Positions 43,714 to 52,046 of a DNA stretch of 64,000 bases are shown here, piece after piece (the first letter of the stretch is position 1; every line of letters begins with the position of its first letter). The notes under the pieces were generated by a model. The model was not told where the DNA came from. It searched no databases and saw only the letters and a program-made list of their open reading frames with translations. The position numbers and the translations under genes were made by a program. Source of the stretch: Anaerostipes amylophilus. GTDB taxonomy: Bacteria > Bacillota > Clostridia > Lachnospirales > Lachnospiraceae. Location of the stretch: NCBI RefSeq assembly GCF_025567365.1, contig NZ_JAOQJG010000004.1, positions 186,001 through 250,000 of the forward strand, read 5' to 3'.

Positions 43714-44547
43714 ATGAAGAAGATATTAGCTTCAATCATGATGGGAAGTCTTATATTTTGCTTAAGTGCATGCAATATGCCATGGCAGAAGAAAGATACG
43801 CAAAAAGAAGTGAAACGAGAAGTTATACAAGCAGACAAAGTACAGGGAACCATGAAAGATATGACATTGAAAGTTGGTGTGTCAAATGATATGGCTCCAT
43901 TTTCATATTACGATAAAGAGCAAAAGAAGATTGTAGGATTTGATATAGATCTGTTAGATAAGATCAGCGATTATCTTGGCTTTGAATATAAGCTTTATCC
44001 GCTTAGTATGAAGCAGATTGAACAGAAGATAAAGAATAAGGAAATCAATCTTGCAATCGCAGGAATTTCAATTACAGATGAAAGACAGAGAGATTATTCG
44101 TTTACAGATATATATTATGAGACATATCTTCAGATCGTAGTCAATAAGAATGCGGACATTACAGACCGGAAGGATGTAAAAAATATGACGATCGGCGTTG
44201 TTGAGGGAACTTCCAGTGAAGAATATGCGAAAGAATATCTCGCAGAGGATGGCAATAAGATCAAGGTATATAAGACGGCAGAAGAAGTGTTTGAAAATCT
44301 TGAGGCAGACAAGATTGAAGCGACGATCTATGATGCATCAGGAATTCAGTCATATATGAATACACATAAAGACACAACGAATCTTGAGGTGTTAGATGAA
44401 CAGCTTAATTCTGAAGAAAGTAATTATGGTATTATGTTTGCGAAAGGATATAAGTATCTGGATCAATTTAATGTAGCACTGCAGGTTCTGAATAATGATG
44501 GAAGTTATCAGAAGATAAAAGAGCAGTGGATCAAGACAAAAGAATAG
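43714..44547 (+). CDS. Family 3 amino-acid-binding lipoprotein (orphan)
   Basis: A 277-residue solute-binding protein with a lipoprotein signal (lipobox LSAC, Cys 20) and the family-3 pattern KVGVSNDMAPFSYYD, GFDIDLLDKI, NLAIAGISITDERQRDYSFTDIYYE. Such proteins feed polar amino acids to ABC importers. No permease or ATPase gene is adjacent, and it has its own promoter and terminator, so it must use a transporter elsewhere or act as a sensor. AAAGGAG precedes the ATG. Confidence 0.9.
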   Translation: MKKILASIMMGSLIFCLSACNMPWQKKDTQKEVKREVIQADKVQGTMKDMTLKVGVSNDMAPFSYYDKEQKKIVGFDIDLLDKISDYLGFEYKLYPLSMKQIEQKIKNKEINLAIAGISITDERQRDYSFTDIYYETYLQIVVNKNADITDRKDVKNMTIGVVEGTSSEEYAKEYLAEDGNKIKVYKTAEEVFENLEADKIEATIYDASGIQSYMNTHKDTTNLEVLDEQLNSEESNYGIMFAKGYKYLDQFNVALQVLNNDGSYQKIKEQWIKTKE

Positions 44548-44553
44548 GAGAAT

Positions 44554-44592
44554 AGAAAAGACGGACCAATGAAGATCATGTCCGTCTTTTCT
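44554..44592. terminator. Bidirectional terminator
   Basis: Thirteen-base arms (44554-44566 and 44580-44592) ending in T-rich and A-rich flanks. Confidence 0.88.
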
Positions 44593-44615
44593 TTTATACA
44601 AATAAAATTTGGAGT

Positions 44616-46388
44616 TTAAAGTAATAAGGTTTTAAGCCATGAAACTTCATCTTCTTCAAGATGAGGAGCAAGGTTGTCATATACTAATTGCTGATAATCA
44701 CGAAGAAGTTGATTCTCTTTATCGTTGAATAATGAAAGGTCAACGCCATCTAAATCGATTGGCACAAGAGTCAGAGGTTCAAAATGAAGGAAAGCTCCAT
44801 ATTCGTTTTGCTGCCATTTCCTGCAAAGAAGCATGTTTTCTGTACGAATACCATATTTGCCAGGAACATAGACACCGGGTTCGTCGGTGATGACCATTCC
44901 AGGTTGCAATACGGCATCAAGATTTTCTGGGTTTGATCTCCAGCGGAAAGCATTTGGCCCTTCGTGAACCCCTAGAAAATATCCAACACCATGGCCGGTT
45001 CCGCAACGATAATCAACACCTTCTTCCCAGAGAGGTTCCCTTGCAAGAATATCAAGATTGCTGCCACGGCATCCTGAAAGAAATTTAGCATCAGCAAGCG
45101 TGAGCATAGATTTTAATACTAATGTAAAATATTTTCGCTCTTCATCAGAAATCGGACCGAGGATAAAGGTTCGTGTAACGTCAGTTGTACCGCCATAATA
45201 TTGACCGCCAGAGTCGATAAGCAGCATTCCTTCAGCAGTTACAGCAATATCAGATTCTTCCGTAGACTGATAATGCATCATAGCAGCATGATCTTTGTAT
45301 GCACAAATAGTTTCAAAACTTAATCCGACATAATCAGGCTGTTTTTTGCGTTCTGCTTCCAGATGGTCAGAAATTGATCGTTCTGTCATAGGAATCTTTC
45401 CGACATTTTTTTTCAGCCAGTACATAAATTTTGTCATGGCAACTCCGTCATTGATGTGACATTCCTTTAAATGCTCCATCTGCGTTTCATTTTTGACAGC
45501 TTTCATAAGTTCGGTAGGATTTTTATCTTCTATGATCTTACATTTAAATAAAAGATTATAATGAAAATAGTTAGTAAGATCTGGATCTAACAAAACATTT
45601 GTGTGCTGGTCTTTTAAGAAAGAGTCGATCTCACTGTAATCGCGGACCAGAATTCCATGTTCTTTAAAACGATTGAAAGCAGCAGCGGAAATGCAGTCTT
45701 TTCTTAAAAATAGAAAACATTTATCCATTGTGATCCATGCGTAACTATAAAATAAAGGAGTACAGGCAATATCTTCACCGCGCAGATTAAATAACCATGC
45801 TATATCAGGAAGTGAGGAAAGAAAAAAGGCATCGGCTCCTGCTGCAGATATTTTCTTTCGCACACGTTCAAGCTTTGAATCAGTATGTTCTCCGCTGTAT
45901 TTGATATCGTGGCGGTAAACCACAGTTTTTGTCATTGCAGGACGATTATCTTCTGCCCATAGATGCTCTACAAAATGTAGATCAAAACGAAAATCAAAGC
46001 CACATTTTTTGGAAAGTTTCGCAATTTTCTTTCCGTAGGAAGCAGAGATCATAAGCCCGTTTGTTCCAAGAACATCATTTGGGTGAAGATTTTGCTCCAG
46101 AAACTGAAGAGTTGTAGGGACACCGTAAACACCTTGTTTCATTAAAGTGATATCAGAAGAAATCTGTTGTTCGGCTTGCGTAAAATAACGTCCGTCGGTC
46201 CAAAGCCATCCTTCATTGGAACCTGCAAGAAAAGTGCCGGCAGAACCAGTAAAACCTGAAATATATTGTCTACATTTAAAATGATCATCCACATATTCAG
46301 ATTGATGAGGATCTTCACTCGGAACGAGATAATATGTAACGTTTTGAGTTCTCATTATATCACGAAGTTTCATAAAATTTGTATTCAT
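44616..46388 (-). CDS. Aminopeptidase P-family metallopeptidase (M24)
   Basis: 590 residues in three parts as in large Xaa-Pro aminopeptidases: two creatinase-like N-terminal domains and a pita-bread catalytic domain. The dinuclear metal set is visible: LIDSGGQYYGGTTDVTR (two Asp), GTGHGVGYFLGVHEGP (His), TDEPGVY (Glu) and RTENMLL (Glu). It removes N-terminal residues before proline. ATG 46388 follows TGGAGGT; the longer frame from 46403 is rejected. Single-gene unit with its own promoter. Confidence 0.92.
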   Translation of the reverse strand: MNTNFMKLRDIMRTQNVTYYLVPSEDPHQSEYVDDHFKCRQYISGFTGSAGTFLAGSNEGWLWTDGRYFTQAEQQISSDITLMKQGVYGVPTTLQFLEQNLHPNDVLGTNGLMISASYGKKIAKLSKKCGFDFRFDLHFVEHLWAEDNRPAMTKTVVYRHDIKYSGEHTDSKLERVRKKISAAGADAFFLSSLPDIAWLFNLRGEDIACTPLFYSYAWITMDKCFLFLRKDCISAAAFNRFKEHGILVRDYSEIDSFLKDQHTNVLLDPDLTNYFHYNLLFKCKIIEDKNPTELMKAVKNETQMEHLKECHINDGVAMTKFMYWLKKNVGKIPMTERSISDHLEAERKKQPDYVGLSFETICAYKDHAAMMHYQSTEESDIAVTAEGMLLIDSGGQYYGGTTDVTRTFILGPISDEERKYFTLVLKSMLTLADAKFLSGCRGSNLDILAREPLWEEGVDYRCGTGHGVGYFLGVHEGPNAFRWRSNPENLDAVLQPGMVITDEPGVYVPGKYGIRTENMLLCRKWQQNEYGAFLHFEPLTLVPIDLDGVDLSLFNDKENQLLRDYQQLVYDNLAPHLEEDEVSWLKTLLL

Positions 46389-46416
46389 GATCAATACCTC
46401 CATTTGTCATATTTAA

Positions 46417-46443
46417 TGCACTGTAAAAATTATCAGTAGTGCA
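46417..46443. promoter_or_regulatory. Inverted repeat in the leader of the aminopeptidase P gene
   Basis: ATGCACT (46417-46423) and AGTGCAT (46437-46443), 13-base spacer, between the promoter and the ATG. Possible operator or leader hairpin. Confidence 0.35.
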
Positions 46444-46454
46444 TGTTTATATTA

Positions 46455-46483
46455 ATTATAGTAGATTGATAAAAATTCGTAAA
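46455..46483 (-). promoter_or_regulatory. Promoter of the aminopeptidase P gene
   Basis: On the minus strand: TTTACG (46483-46478), 17 bases, TATAAT (46460-46455). Confidence 0.65.
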
Positions 46484-46525
46484 GAAAAATGAAATGGGGA
46501 GTGAGCATTATTTCACTCAAAAAAG

Positions 46526-46555
46526 TTGAAAAGAACAAATGAGATAATGTATAAT
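46526..46555 (+). promoter_or_regulatory. Promoter of the PPi-phosphofructokinase gene
   Basis: TTGAAA (46526-46531), 18 bases, TATAAT (46550-46555), 37 bases before the ATG. Confidence 0.7.
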
Positions 46556-46592
46556 CACTTTGAACAAATATAAAAGTATAAAGGAGAAAACT

Positions 46593-47813
46593 ATGAAGAA
46601 TATGCTAGTTGCCCAGTCAGGAGGACCATCTGCAGCAATTAATGCTACGATCACAGGTGTGATCGACGCAGGAATTGCAAGTGATCAGGTGGGACATGTT
46701 TATGGAGCACGGAATGGAATCAAAGGAGTACTGAATGAAAACTTTGTAAATTTAGATGAGGTGTGTGACACAAAAGAAAAAAGAGATCTGCTTTCTGTAA
46801 CACCAGCAGCAGCGTTGGGATCATGCCGCTGGAAACTAAAAGATCCGAAAGAAAATGCGGAAGAATTCGAGGAGATCATTCGCATTTTAAGAAAGAATAA
46901 TATAGGATATTTTGTCTATACAGGTGGAAATGATTCGATGGATACTGTATATAAGTTATCCATTTATTGCAAAGAAAATAACATAGATGATATTAAAGTT
47001 ATGGGAGCACCAAAGACGATTGATAATGACCTTGGAGAGACAGATCATTGTCCTGGATTCGGTTCTGCTGCTAAATTTATTGCAACAGCATTTACAGAAA
47101 TTGCATGTGACTGCTTTGTATACGATGTACCATCTGTAACGATCGTAGAAGTCATGGGGAGAAATGCCGGATGGCTGACGGCATCTTCAGCACTTGCAAG
47201 AACAGAAGAAAGACGAGTTCCACAACTCATTTATCTGTGCGAGAAAGTATTTGATGAAGAAAAATTCATCGAAGACGTTAACAAAGCACTTGAGAAAGAG
47301 AATAATATTATTGTGGCAGTCAGTGAAGGCGTGAAAGATGCCACAGGACATTATGTTGGTGAGGAAACAAAATCTGGGAAAGAAGATGCGTTTGGACATA
47401 AATATCTATCTGGAATCGGAAAATATCTAGAAGGTTTAGTAGGTAATAGGATCGGATGCAAAGTAAGATCTGTAGAATTAAATATTCTTCAAAGATGTGC
47501 TGGATATATGTTAAGCGAAACAGATATCATTGAATCAAGAAATCTTGGAGCATTTGCAGCGGTTAGTGCGATCCGTGGGGAAAGCGGAAAAATGTCTGCA
47601 TTAAAGAGAATTTGTGATGATCCATATCAGGTAGAAATTGAATTAGCAGATTTGTCTAAGATCGCAAACTTTGAGAAAAAAGTACCGATGGAATGGATCA
47701 ATGAAGAAGGCAATGACATTAAAGATGATTTGCTTACATATTTAAAACCACTAATTCAGGGAGAAGTGCAAATACCATATGAGAATGGAGTGCCAAGGCA
47801 TTTTATTTTATAG
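46593..47813 (+). CDS. pfp: 6-phosphofructokinase, probably diphosphate-dependent
   Basis: A 406-residue PfkA-superfamily enzyme. The phosphoryl-donor site reads GGNDS (111-115, Asp at 114) where ATP enzymes have GGDGS, and the next motif is APKTIDND (Lys 141) where ATP enzymes have PGTIDND. Both changes mark PPi-dependent enzymes. ATG 46593 follows AAGGAG; the longer frame from 46560 overlaps the promoter. It would make glycolysis at this step reversible and ATP-saving. Single-gene unit. Confidence 0.9.
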   Translation: MKNMLVAQSGGPSAAINATITGVIDAGIASDQVGHVYGARNGIKGVLNENFVNLDEVCDTKEKRDLLSVTPAAALGSCRWKLKDPKENAEEFEEIIRILRKNNIGYFVYTGGNDSMDTVYKLSIYCKENNIDDIKVMGAPKTIDNDLGETDHCPGFGSAAKFIATAFTEIACDCFVYDVPSVTIVEVMGRNAGWLTASSALARTEERRVPQLIYLCEKVFDEEKFIEDVNKALEKENNIIVAVSEGVKDATGHYVGEETKSGKEDAFGHKYLSGIGKYLEGLVGNRIGCKVRSVELNILQRCAGYMLSETDIIESRNLGAFAAVSAIRGESGKMSALKRICDDPYQVEIELADLSKIANFEKKVPMEWINEEGNDIKDDLLTYLKPLIQGEVQIPYENGVPRHFIL

Positions 47814-47827
47814 TTAGATATATGAAT

Positions 47828-47870
47828 AAGATCCGAGATACTGTTTGTTGTGCAGCATCTCGGATCTTTG
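47828..47870. terminator. Convergent terminator between pfp and the YihY gene
   Basis: Twelve-base arms AAGATCCGAGAT (47828-47839) / ATCTCGGATCTT (47857-47868), with CTG/CAG inside the loop. Confidence 0.78.
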
Positions 47871-48725
47871 TTATCTGATTTCATAAGGAATATGAGATTG
47901 TTTCTTGCTTTTAGTTGATTGGGATATAAAATAATGATTGATCTCGGCTCCGATAAAAAGCATCATCATACAAAAATACAACCAGAACAAAGTCAGTAAG
48001 ATACTTGTAAGTCCTCCGTACATGGTACTGAAAAAAGAGAAATTATCAAAATACATTGAGAAGAAGAAGGATAATACTAACCATGCAGCAGAACTAAACA
48101 ATGCTCCAGGAAGAATTTCCTTTGTCTTAAAGTTTTCACTTGGCAGAAAACGATACATAATGATGAAAACAATCATAAATGTAAAGAATGCAAGTAAAAA
48201 TCGGATAGCTGCGAAAAAAACATGTTTGTTTTCAAGCACAGGTTCCAATCGATATAATTGAAGCAATAAAGAATTACCAAACAGTAAAAGGATTAATCCA
48301 AATAATACGGCAATGGCTAAAAGTCCGATATAGATGCTTGAAATAAATCGTAAAACAAAATAATTTCTTTTCTCAGGAATCTCATGAATGGTATTAAGTC
48401 CTGTCATCATAGACAAGATTCCTTTCGATGCAGACCATAATAAAGTAAGGATTGTGATCGACATATAAGTTGTTGTAAGTTTTCCGTTTAAAGATCTTAT
48501 GATCGGTACGAGCATTCCACTGTATTTGGGTGGCAGATAAGTAAGAACCAGTTCTATCATATCATTTGGTGTGATCGGAAAATACTTTGTAAGACTTAGT
48601 ACTACGATCATAAACGGAAAAAATGAAAGAATCGTAAAGAAAGCGGCCTGTGCAGAGAACGCAGTTACGTGATCTCGCTGTGCTTTATCTATGATCGATC
48701 CAATCATGGAAATTAATTTTAACAT
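47871..48725 (-). CDS. YihY/BrkB-family membrane protein
   Basis: A 284-residue integral membrane protein with about six helices and the family pattern AFSAQAAFFTILSFFPFMIV near the start and FGLILLLFGN in the middle. Once called ribonuclease BN in error; the true role is unknown, possibly transport or envelope integrity. The minus-strand leader has two copies of GAGGTAT, one as ribosome site. Own promoter. Confidence 0.88.
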   Translation of the reverse strand: MLKLISMIGSIIDKAQRDHVTAFSAQAAFFTILSFFPFMIVVLSLTKYFPITPNDMIELVLTYLPPKYSGMLVPIIRSLNGKLTTTYMSITILTLLWSASKGILSMMTGLNTIHEIPEKRNYFVLRFISSIYIGLLAIAVLFGLILLLFGNSLLLQLYRLEPVLENKHVFFAAIRFLLAFFTFMIVFIIMYRFLPSENFKTKEILPGALFSSAAWLVLSFFFSMYFDNFSFFSTMYGGLTSILLTLFWLYFCMMMLFIGAEINHYFISQSTKSKKQSHIPYEIR

Positions 48726-48752
48726 AATTTAATACCTCGTAATTGATACCTC

Positions 48753-48781
48753 ATAATATCATAATTCAAGCGATTGTACAA
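48753..48781 (-). promoter_or_regulatory. Promoter of the YihY gene
   Basis: On the minus strand: TTGTAC (48781-48776), 17 bases, TATTAT (48758-48753). Confidence 0.55.
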
Positions 48782-48952
48782 GGTTTGGATTCTATAGATC
48801 TGAGATTTGGATTTTAAGAAATATCATAAATATGCAAAAAGACATATTGCATAGAGAATAAATATGTGGTATAGTTCCTATCAGAGTAAAAAAGAAATTA
48901 TAATTATTTAAAAAGAATAAACAAATTATAAAAAAATTCTTAAATTATTCTA
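48782..48952. other. AT-rich divergent intergenic region
   Basis: About 170 bases between the YihY promoter and the licT promoter. It is very AT-rich; I see no gene or clear structured RNA and no obvious CcpA box. Confidence 0.5.
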
Positions 48953-48981
48953 TTGACAAAGTAAAAAGACCTTGTTAAAAT
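48953..48981 (+). promoter_or_regulatory. Promoter of licT and the mannose PTS operon
   Basis: Perfect TTGACA (48953-48958), 17 bases, TAAAAT (48976-48981). The transcript starts about 25 bases before the first RAT. Confidence 0.75.
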
Positions 48982-49012
48982 ATAAATATAAGTTAACAAG
49001 AGATTATGAGGA

Positions 49013-49041
49013 GGATTGTTACTGGTAGTGCAGGCTAAACC
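49013..49041 (+). promoter_or_regulatory. Ribonucleic antiterminator (RAT) 1
   Basis: A 29-base element starting GGATTGTTACTGG and ending GCAGGCTAAACC, close to the LicT/SacT RAT consensus. Its 3' bases form the 5' arm of the following terminator, so the two folds exclude each other. It lies before the antiterminator gene and implies autoregulation. Confidence 0.92.
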
Positions 49042-49099
49042 AACTTATTGAATTTCACAGTAGGGAAAGTGGAAGCATATAAGTACGGTTTATTTTTTT
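49036..49099 (+). terminator. RAT-controlled terminator 1
   Basis: TAAACC and ACTTAT (49036-49048) pair with ATAAGT and GGTTTA (49079-49092) with small bulges; an inner TTCAC/GTGGA helps; seven Ts follow. Confidence 0.85.
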
Positions 49100-49157
49100 G
49101 TGAAATGTGCAGCTGGTAAGACTAAAGTCTTTCCGCTGGAGAGTATGAGGTAAGGTT

Positions 49158-49988
49158 GTGCAGATTACAAAGATTGTAAATAATAATATTGTAATTTCAG
49201 AAGACAAGAATCATAAAGAAGTCGTGCTGATGGGTAAGGGCCTTGGTTTTCAGAAACATAAGGGAGATGAGATCAAGACAAGTCAGATTGAGAAGACTTA
49301 CGTCATGAAAGACCATGGTATGACACAGCGTTTTCAGGAGATGTTAACTGATATCCCAATCGAGAGAGTGAAGATTTGTAATAAGATCATTCAATATGCG
49401 AAGGATACATTACAGAAGAATATTAATGATAATATTTATATTTCACTTACCGACCATATCAATTTTGCAATTGAGAGAGTGGAGATGGGAGTGCCGTTCC
49501 AGAATCCGTTTTTATGGGAGATTAAGAAGTTTTATTATCAGGAGTACCTGATCGGGAAAGTAGCGATCGGTATGATCGAGAAAGAATTGAAAGTGACGCT
49601 TCCACAGGATGAAGCAGCGTTTATCGCATTACATATTGTGAATGCAGAACTTGATCTGGATATGACAGAGATGGTTTCGATGACGAAGCTTGTGAACGAT
49701 GTTTTAAAGATTGTGGATAAACACTTTGGAGAACAGATCGATAAGGAATCTGTTTTCTATGAGAGATTTATCACACATTTAAAGTTCTTTGCACAGAGAG
49801 TTTATATGGGCAAGGAAGTAAGAAGTGATGATACAGAATTCCAAGAGATCATAAGGAATAAGTATCACGAATGTATTGAATGCGTAGATGAAATTAAGAA
49901 CTATGTGAAGAAGACTTGCAATCATGATATTACAGATGAAGAACTTATGTATTTAACCGTACATATCAAGCGAGTTACTACAAGATAA
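49158..49988 (+). CDS. BglG/LicT-family transcription antiterminator
   Basis: 276 residues: an N-terminal CAT RNA-binding domain (1-55, VNNNIVIS and MGKGLGFQK) and two PTS regulation domains with four conserved histidines (H100, H159 in PRD1; H207, H269 in PRD2). Phosphorylation by the cognate EII inhibits, and by HPr activates, in known members. It starts with GTG 49158, seven bases after GAGG. RATs on both sides of the gene suggest it controls itself and the mannose-family PTS genes that follow. Confidence 0.94.
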   Translation: MQITKIVNNNIVISEDKNHKEVVLMGKGLGFQKHKGDEIKTSQIEKTYVMKDHGMTQRFQEMLTDIPIERVKICNKIIQYAKDTLQKNINDNIYISLTDHINFAIERVEMGVPFQNPFLWEIKKFYYQEYLIGKVAIGMIEKELKVTLPQDEAAFIALHIVNAELDLDMTEMVSMTKLVNDVLKIVDKHFGEQIDKESVFYERFITHLKFFAQRVYMGKEVRSDDTEFQEIIRNKYHECIECVDEIKNYVKKTCNHDITDEELMYLTVHIKRVTTR

Positions 49989-50007
49989 AAGTTTATATTG
50001 TTGATCA

Positions 50008-50036
50008 GGATTGTTACTGGTAATGCAGGCTAAACT
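50008..50036 (+). promoter_or_regulatory. Ribonucleic antiterminator (RAT) 2
   Basis: Second 29-base RAT, starting GGATTGTTACTGG and ending GCAGGCTAAACT; differs from RAT 1 at two positions. It lies 20 bases after the antiterminator stop and before the PTS genes. Confidence 0.92.
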
Positions 50037-50141
50037 TGATTTGAATCATGGATTTTCCAGAAAGTCCGGGTTTCTTCGTGAATATATTTTTGCGGGGAGA
50101 TTTGGATGATGGGAATTTGCGGATTTGAATCAGTTTTTTTT
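50031..50141 (+). terminator. RAT-controlled terminator 2
   Basis: The segment starting AAACT in the RAT (from 50032) pairs over 15 bases with 50122-50136, with one bulged T; eight Ts follow. The enclosed loop is long (about 70 bases) and has some inner pairing. Confidence 0.8.
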
Positions 50142-50212
50142 ATTTATAAGAATTTCTTATAAAATATATAATTAATTAGCTTATGAAAATATAGAAAAGG
50201 AGGAATAAAAAA

Positions 50213-51196
50213 ATGGTAGGAATTATTCTTGCTACACATGGTGATTTCGCCAAGGGTATCTTACAGTCTGGATCCATGATTTTTGGTGACCAGCCGAATG
50301 TTGCGGCTTGTACATTACAGCCAAGCATGGGACCAGAAGACATCAAGAAACAGATGGAAGATGCCATTGCCGGATTCGAAAACCAGGATGAAGTGCTGAT
50401 TATGGTTGATTTATGGGGTGGAACTCCATTTAACCAGGCAAATGGATTAATTGCCGGACATGAGGACAAATGGGCAATCGTTGCTGGATTAAATCTTCCA
50501 ATGTTGATTGATGCATACGCTTCTCGTATGACAATGGACACAGCACATGAAGTTGCAGCTCAGATTTCCGGAAGCGGAAAAGAAGGTGTGAGAATCTATC
50601 CAGAATCTCTTGAACCTAAGAAAGAAGAAGCTACACCAGCTGCTGCAGCAGCACCTCAGGGAGCAATCCCAGAAGGAACAGTACTTGGAGACGGTCACAT
50701 TAAGATCGGTCTTACTCGTATCGACACACGTTTATTACATGGACAGGTGGCTACAACATGGACAAAGATGGTAAACCCAGACCGTATCATTGTTGTATCT
50801 GATGCCGTAGCAAAAGATGATCTTCGTAAGAGAATGATCATTGAGGCAGCACCTCCAGGAGTAAAAGCTCACGTTATCCCAATCTGGAAGATGATCGAAG
50901 TAGCAAAAGATCCAAGATTCGGTGAAACAAAAGCAATGCTTCTGTTTGAAACACCTCAGGATGTATTAAAAGCAATCGAAGGTGGAGTTGATATCAAAGA
51001 GATCAACTTAGGATCATTAGCTCATTCAACAGGTAAAGTTGTCGTAACAAAAGCCGTTGCAATGGGTAAAGAAGATGTAGAAACTTTCGAGAAACTGATC
51101 GACAAAGGTGTTACATTTAACGTACGTAAAGTACCAAGCGATTCTCCAGAAAACATGGACGAAATGCTTAAGAAAGCGAAAGCAGAACTTAAATAA
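50213..51196 (+). CDS. manX: PTS mannose-family EIIAB
   Basis: 327 residues: EIIA (1-130) with the phospho-histidine in ATHGDFAKG (H9), an Ala-rich linker with acidic lead-in (about 137-155), then EIIB (about 160-327) with RIDTRLLHGQV (H176). It passes phosphate from HPr to incoming sugar. AAAGGAGG precedes the ATG. First gene of a three-gene EII operon; the ManX-type fused AB arrangement and nearby manA suggest mannose or glucose. Confidence 0.94.
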   Translation: MVGIILATHGDFAKGILQSGSMIFGDQPNVAACTLQPSMGPEDIKKQMEDAIAGFENQDEVLIMVDLWGGTPFNQANGLIAGHEDKWAIVAGLNLPMLIDAYASRMTMDTAHEVAAQISGSGKEGVRIYPESLEPKKEEATPAAAAAPQGAIPEGTVLGDGHIKIGLTRIDTRLLHGQVATTWTKMVNPDRIIVVSDAVAKDDLRKRMIIEAAPPGVKAHVIPIWKMIEVAKDPRFGETKAMLLFETPQDVLKAIEGGVDIKEINLGSLAHSTGKVVVTKAVAMGKEDVETFEKLIDKGVTFNVRKVPSDSPENMDEMLKKAKAELK

Positions 51197-51228
51197 TCAA
51201 TTTATAAAAATATATAGGAGGAATTATC

Positions 51229-52026
51229 ATGTCAGTTATTTCAATGGTATTAGTTGTTATCGTTGCATTCCTGGCTGGTATGGAAGGTGTCCTGGATGAA
51301 TTCCAGTTCCATCAGCCATTAGTAGCTTGTACATTAATCGGACTTGTAACCGGACAGCTTGTTCCTTGCATCATCCTTGGAGGTAGTCTTCAGATGATCG
51401 CTTTAGGATGGGCTAACATCGGTGCAGCCGTTGCCCCAGATGCTGCATTAGCAGCCGTTGCATCTGCAATCATTCTTGTTCAAGGTGGACAGGGAAGAGC
51501 TGGTGTTGATACTGCCATCGCAGTAGCAATCCCATTAGCAGTAGCAGGATTATTCTTAACAATGATCGTTCGTACACTTTCCGTTATCTGTGTTCATCAG
51601 ATGGATGCAGCTGCTGCAAAAGGTAGCTTCAAAGGTGTAGAAGCATGGCATATCATTGCAGTTTGTTTACAGGGTATCCGTATCGCGATCCCAGCAGCAG
51701 CATTACTTGCAATTCCATCATCTGCCGTAGCTGCAGCATTAAATAGTATGCCAGCATGGTTAACAGATGGTATGTCCATCGGTGGTGGTATGGTCGTAGC
51801 CGTAGGTTACGCAATGGTTATCAACATGATGGCTACAAAAGAAGTATGGCCTTTCTTCGCAATTGGTTTCTGTCTGGCTGCTGTTTCAGACTTAACACTG
51901 ATCGCATTAGGTGTTATCGCTGTATCTATGGCACTGATTTACCTGAAACTGTCTGAGAATGCAGGATCTGGTAACGGTGGAAGCAATACTGGTGACCCAT
52001 TAGGCGATATTTTAAATGATTATTGA
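51229..52026 (+). CDS. manY: PTS mannose-family EIIC
   Basis: A 265-residue membrane subunit of the mannose-type sugar channel, with about eight helical segments. Typical stretches: DEFQFHQPLVACTLIGLVTG and GGSLQMIALGWANIGAAVAPD. The C-terminus is Gly/Asn-rich. TAGGAGGA precedes ATG 51229. Its stop lies just before the EIID ribosome site. Confidence 0.94.
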   Translation: MSVISMVLVVIVAFLAGMEGVLDEFQFHQPLVACTLIGLVTGQLVPCIILGGSLQMIALGWANIGAAVAPDAALAAVASAIILVQGGQGRAGVDTAIAVAIPLAVAGLFLTMIVRTLSVICVHQMDAAAAKGSFKGVEAWHIIAVCLQGIRIAIPAAALLAIPSSAVAAALNSMPAWLTDGMSIGGGMVVAVGYAMVINMMATKEVWPFFAIGFCLAAVSDLTLIALGVIAVSMALIYLKLSENAGSGNGGSNTGDPLGDILNDY

Positions 52027-52046
52027 TTAAGAAGGAGGTAAGAAAA

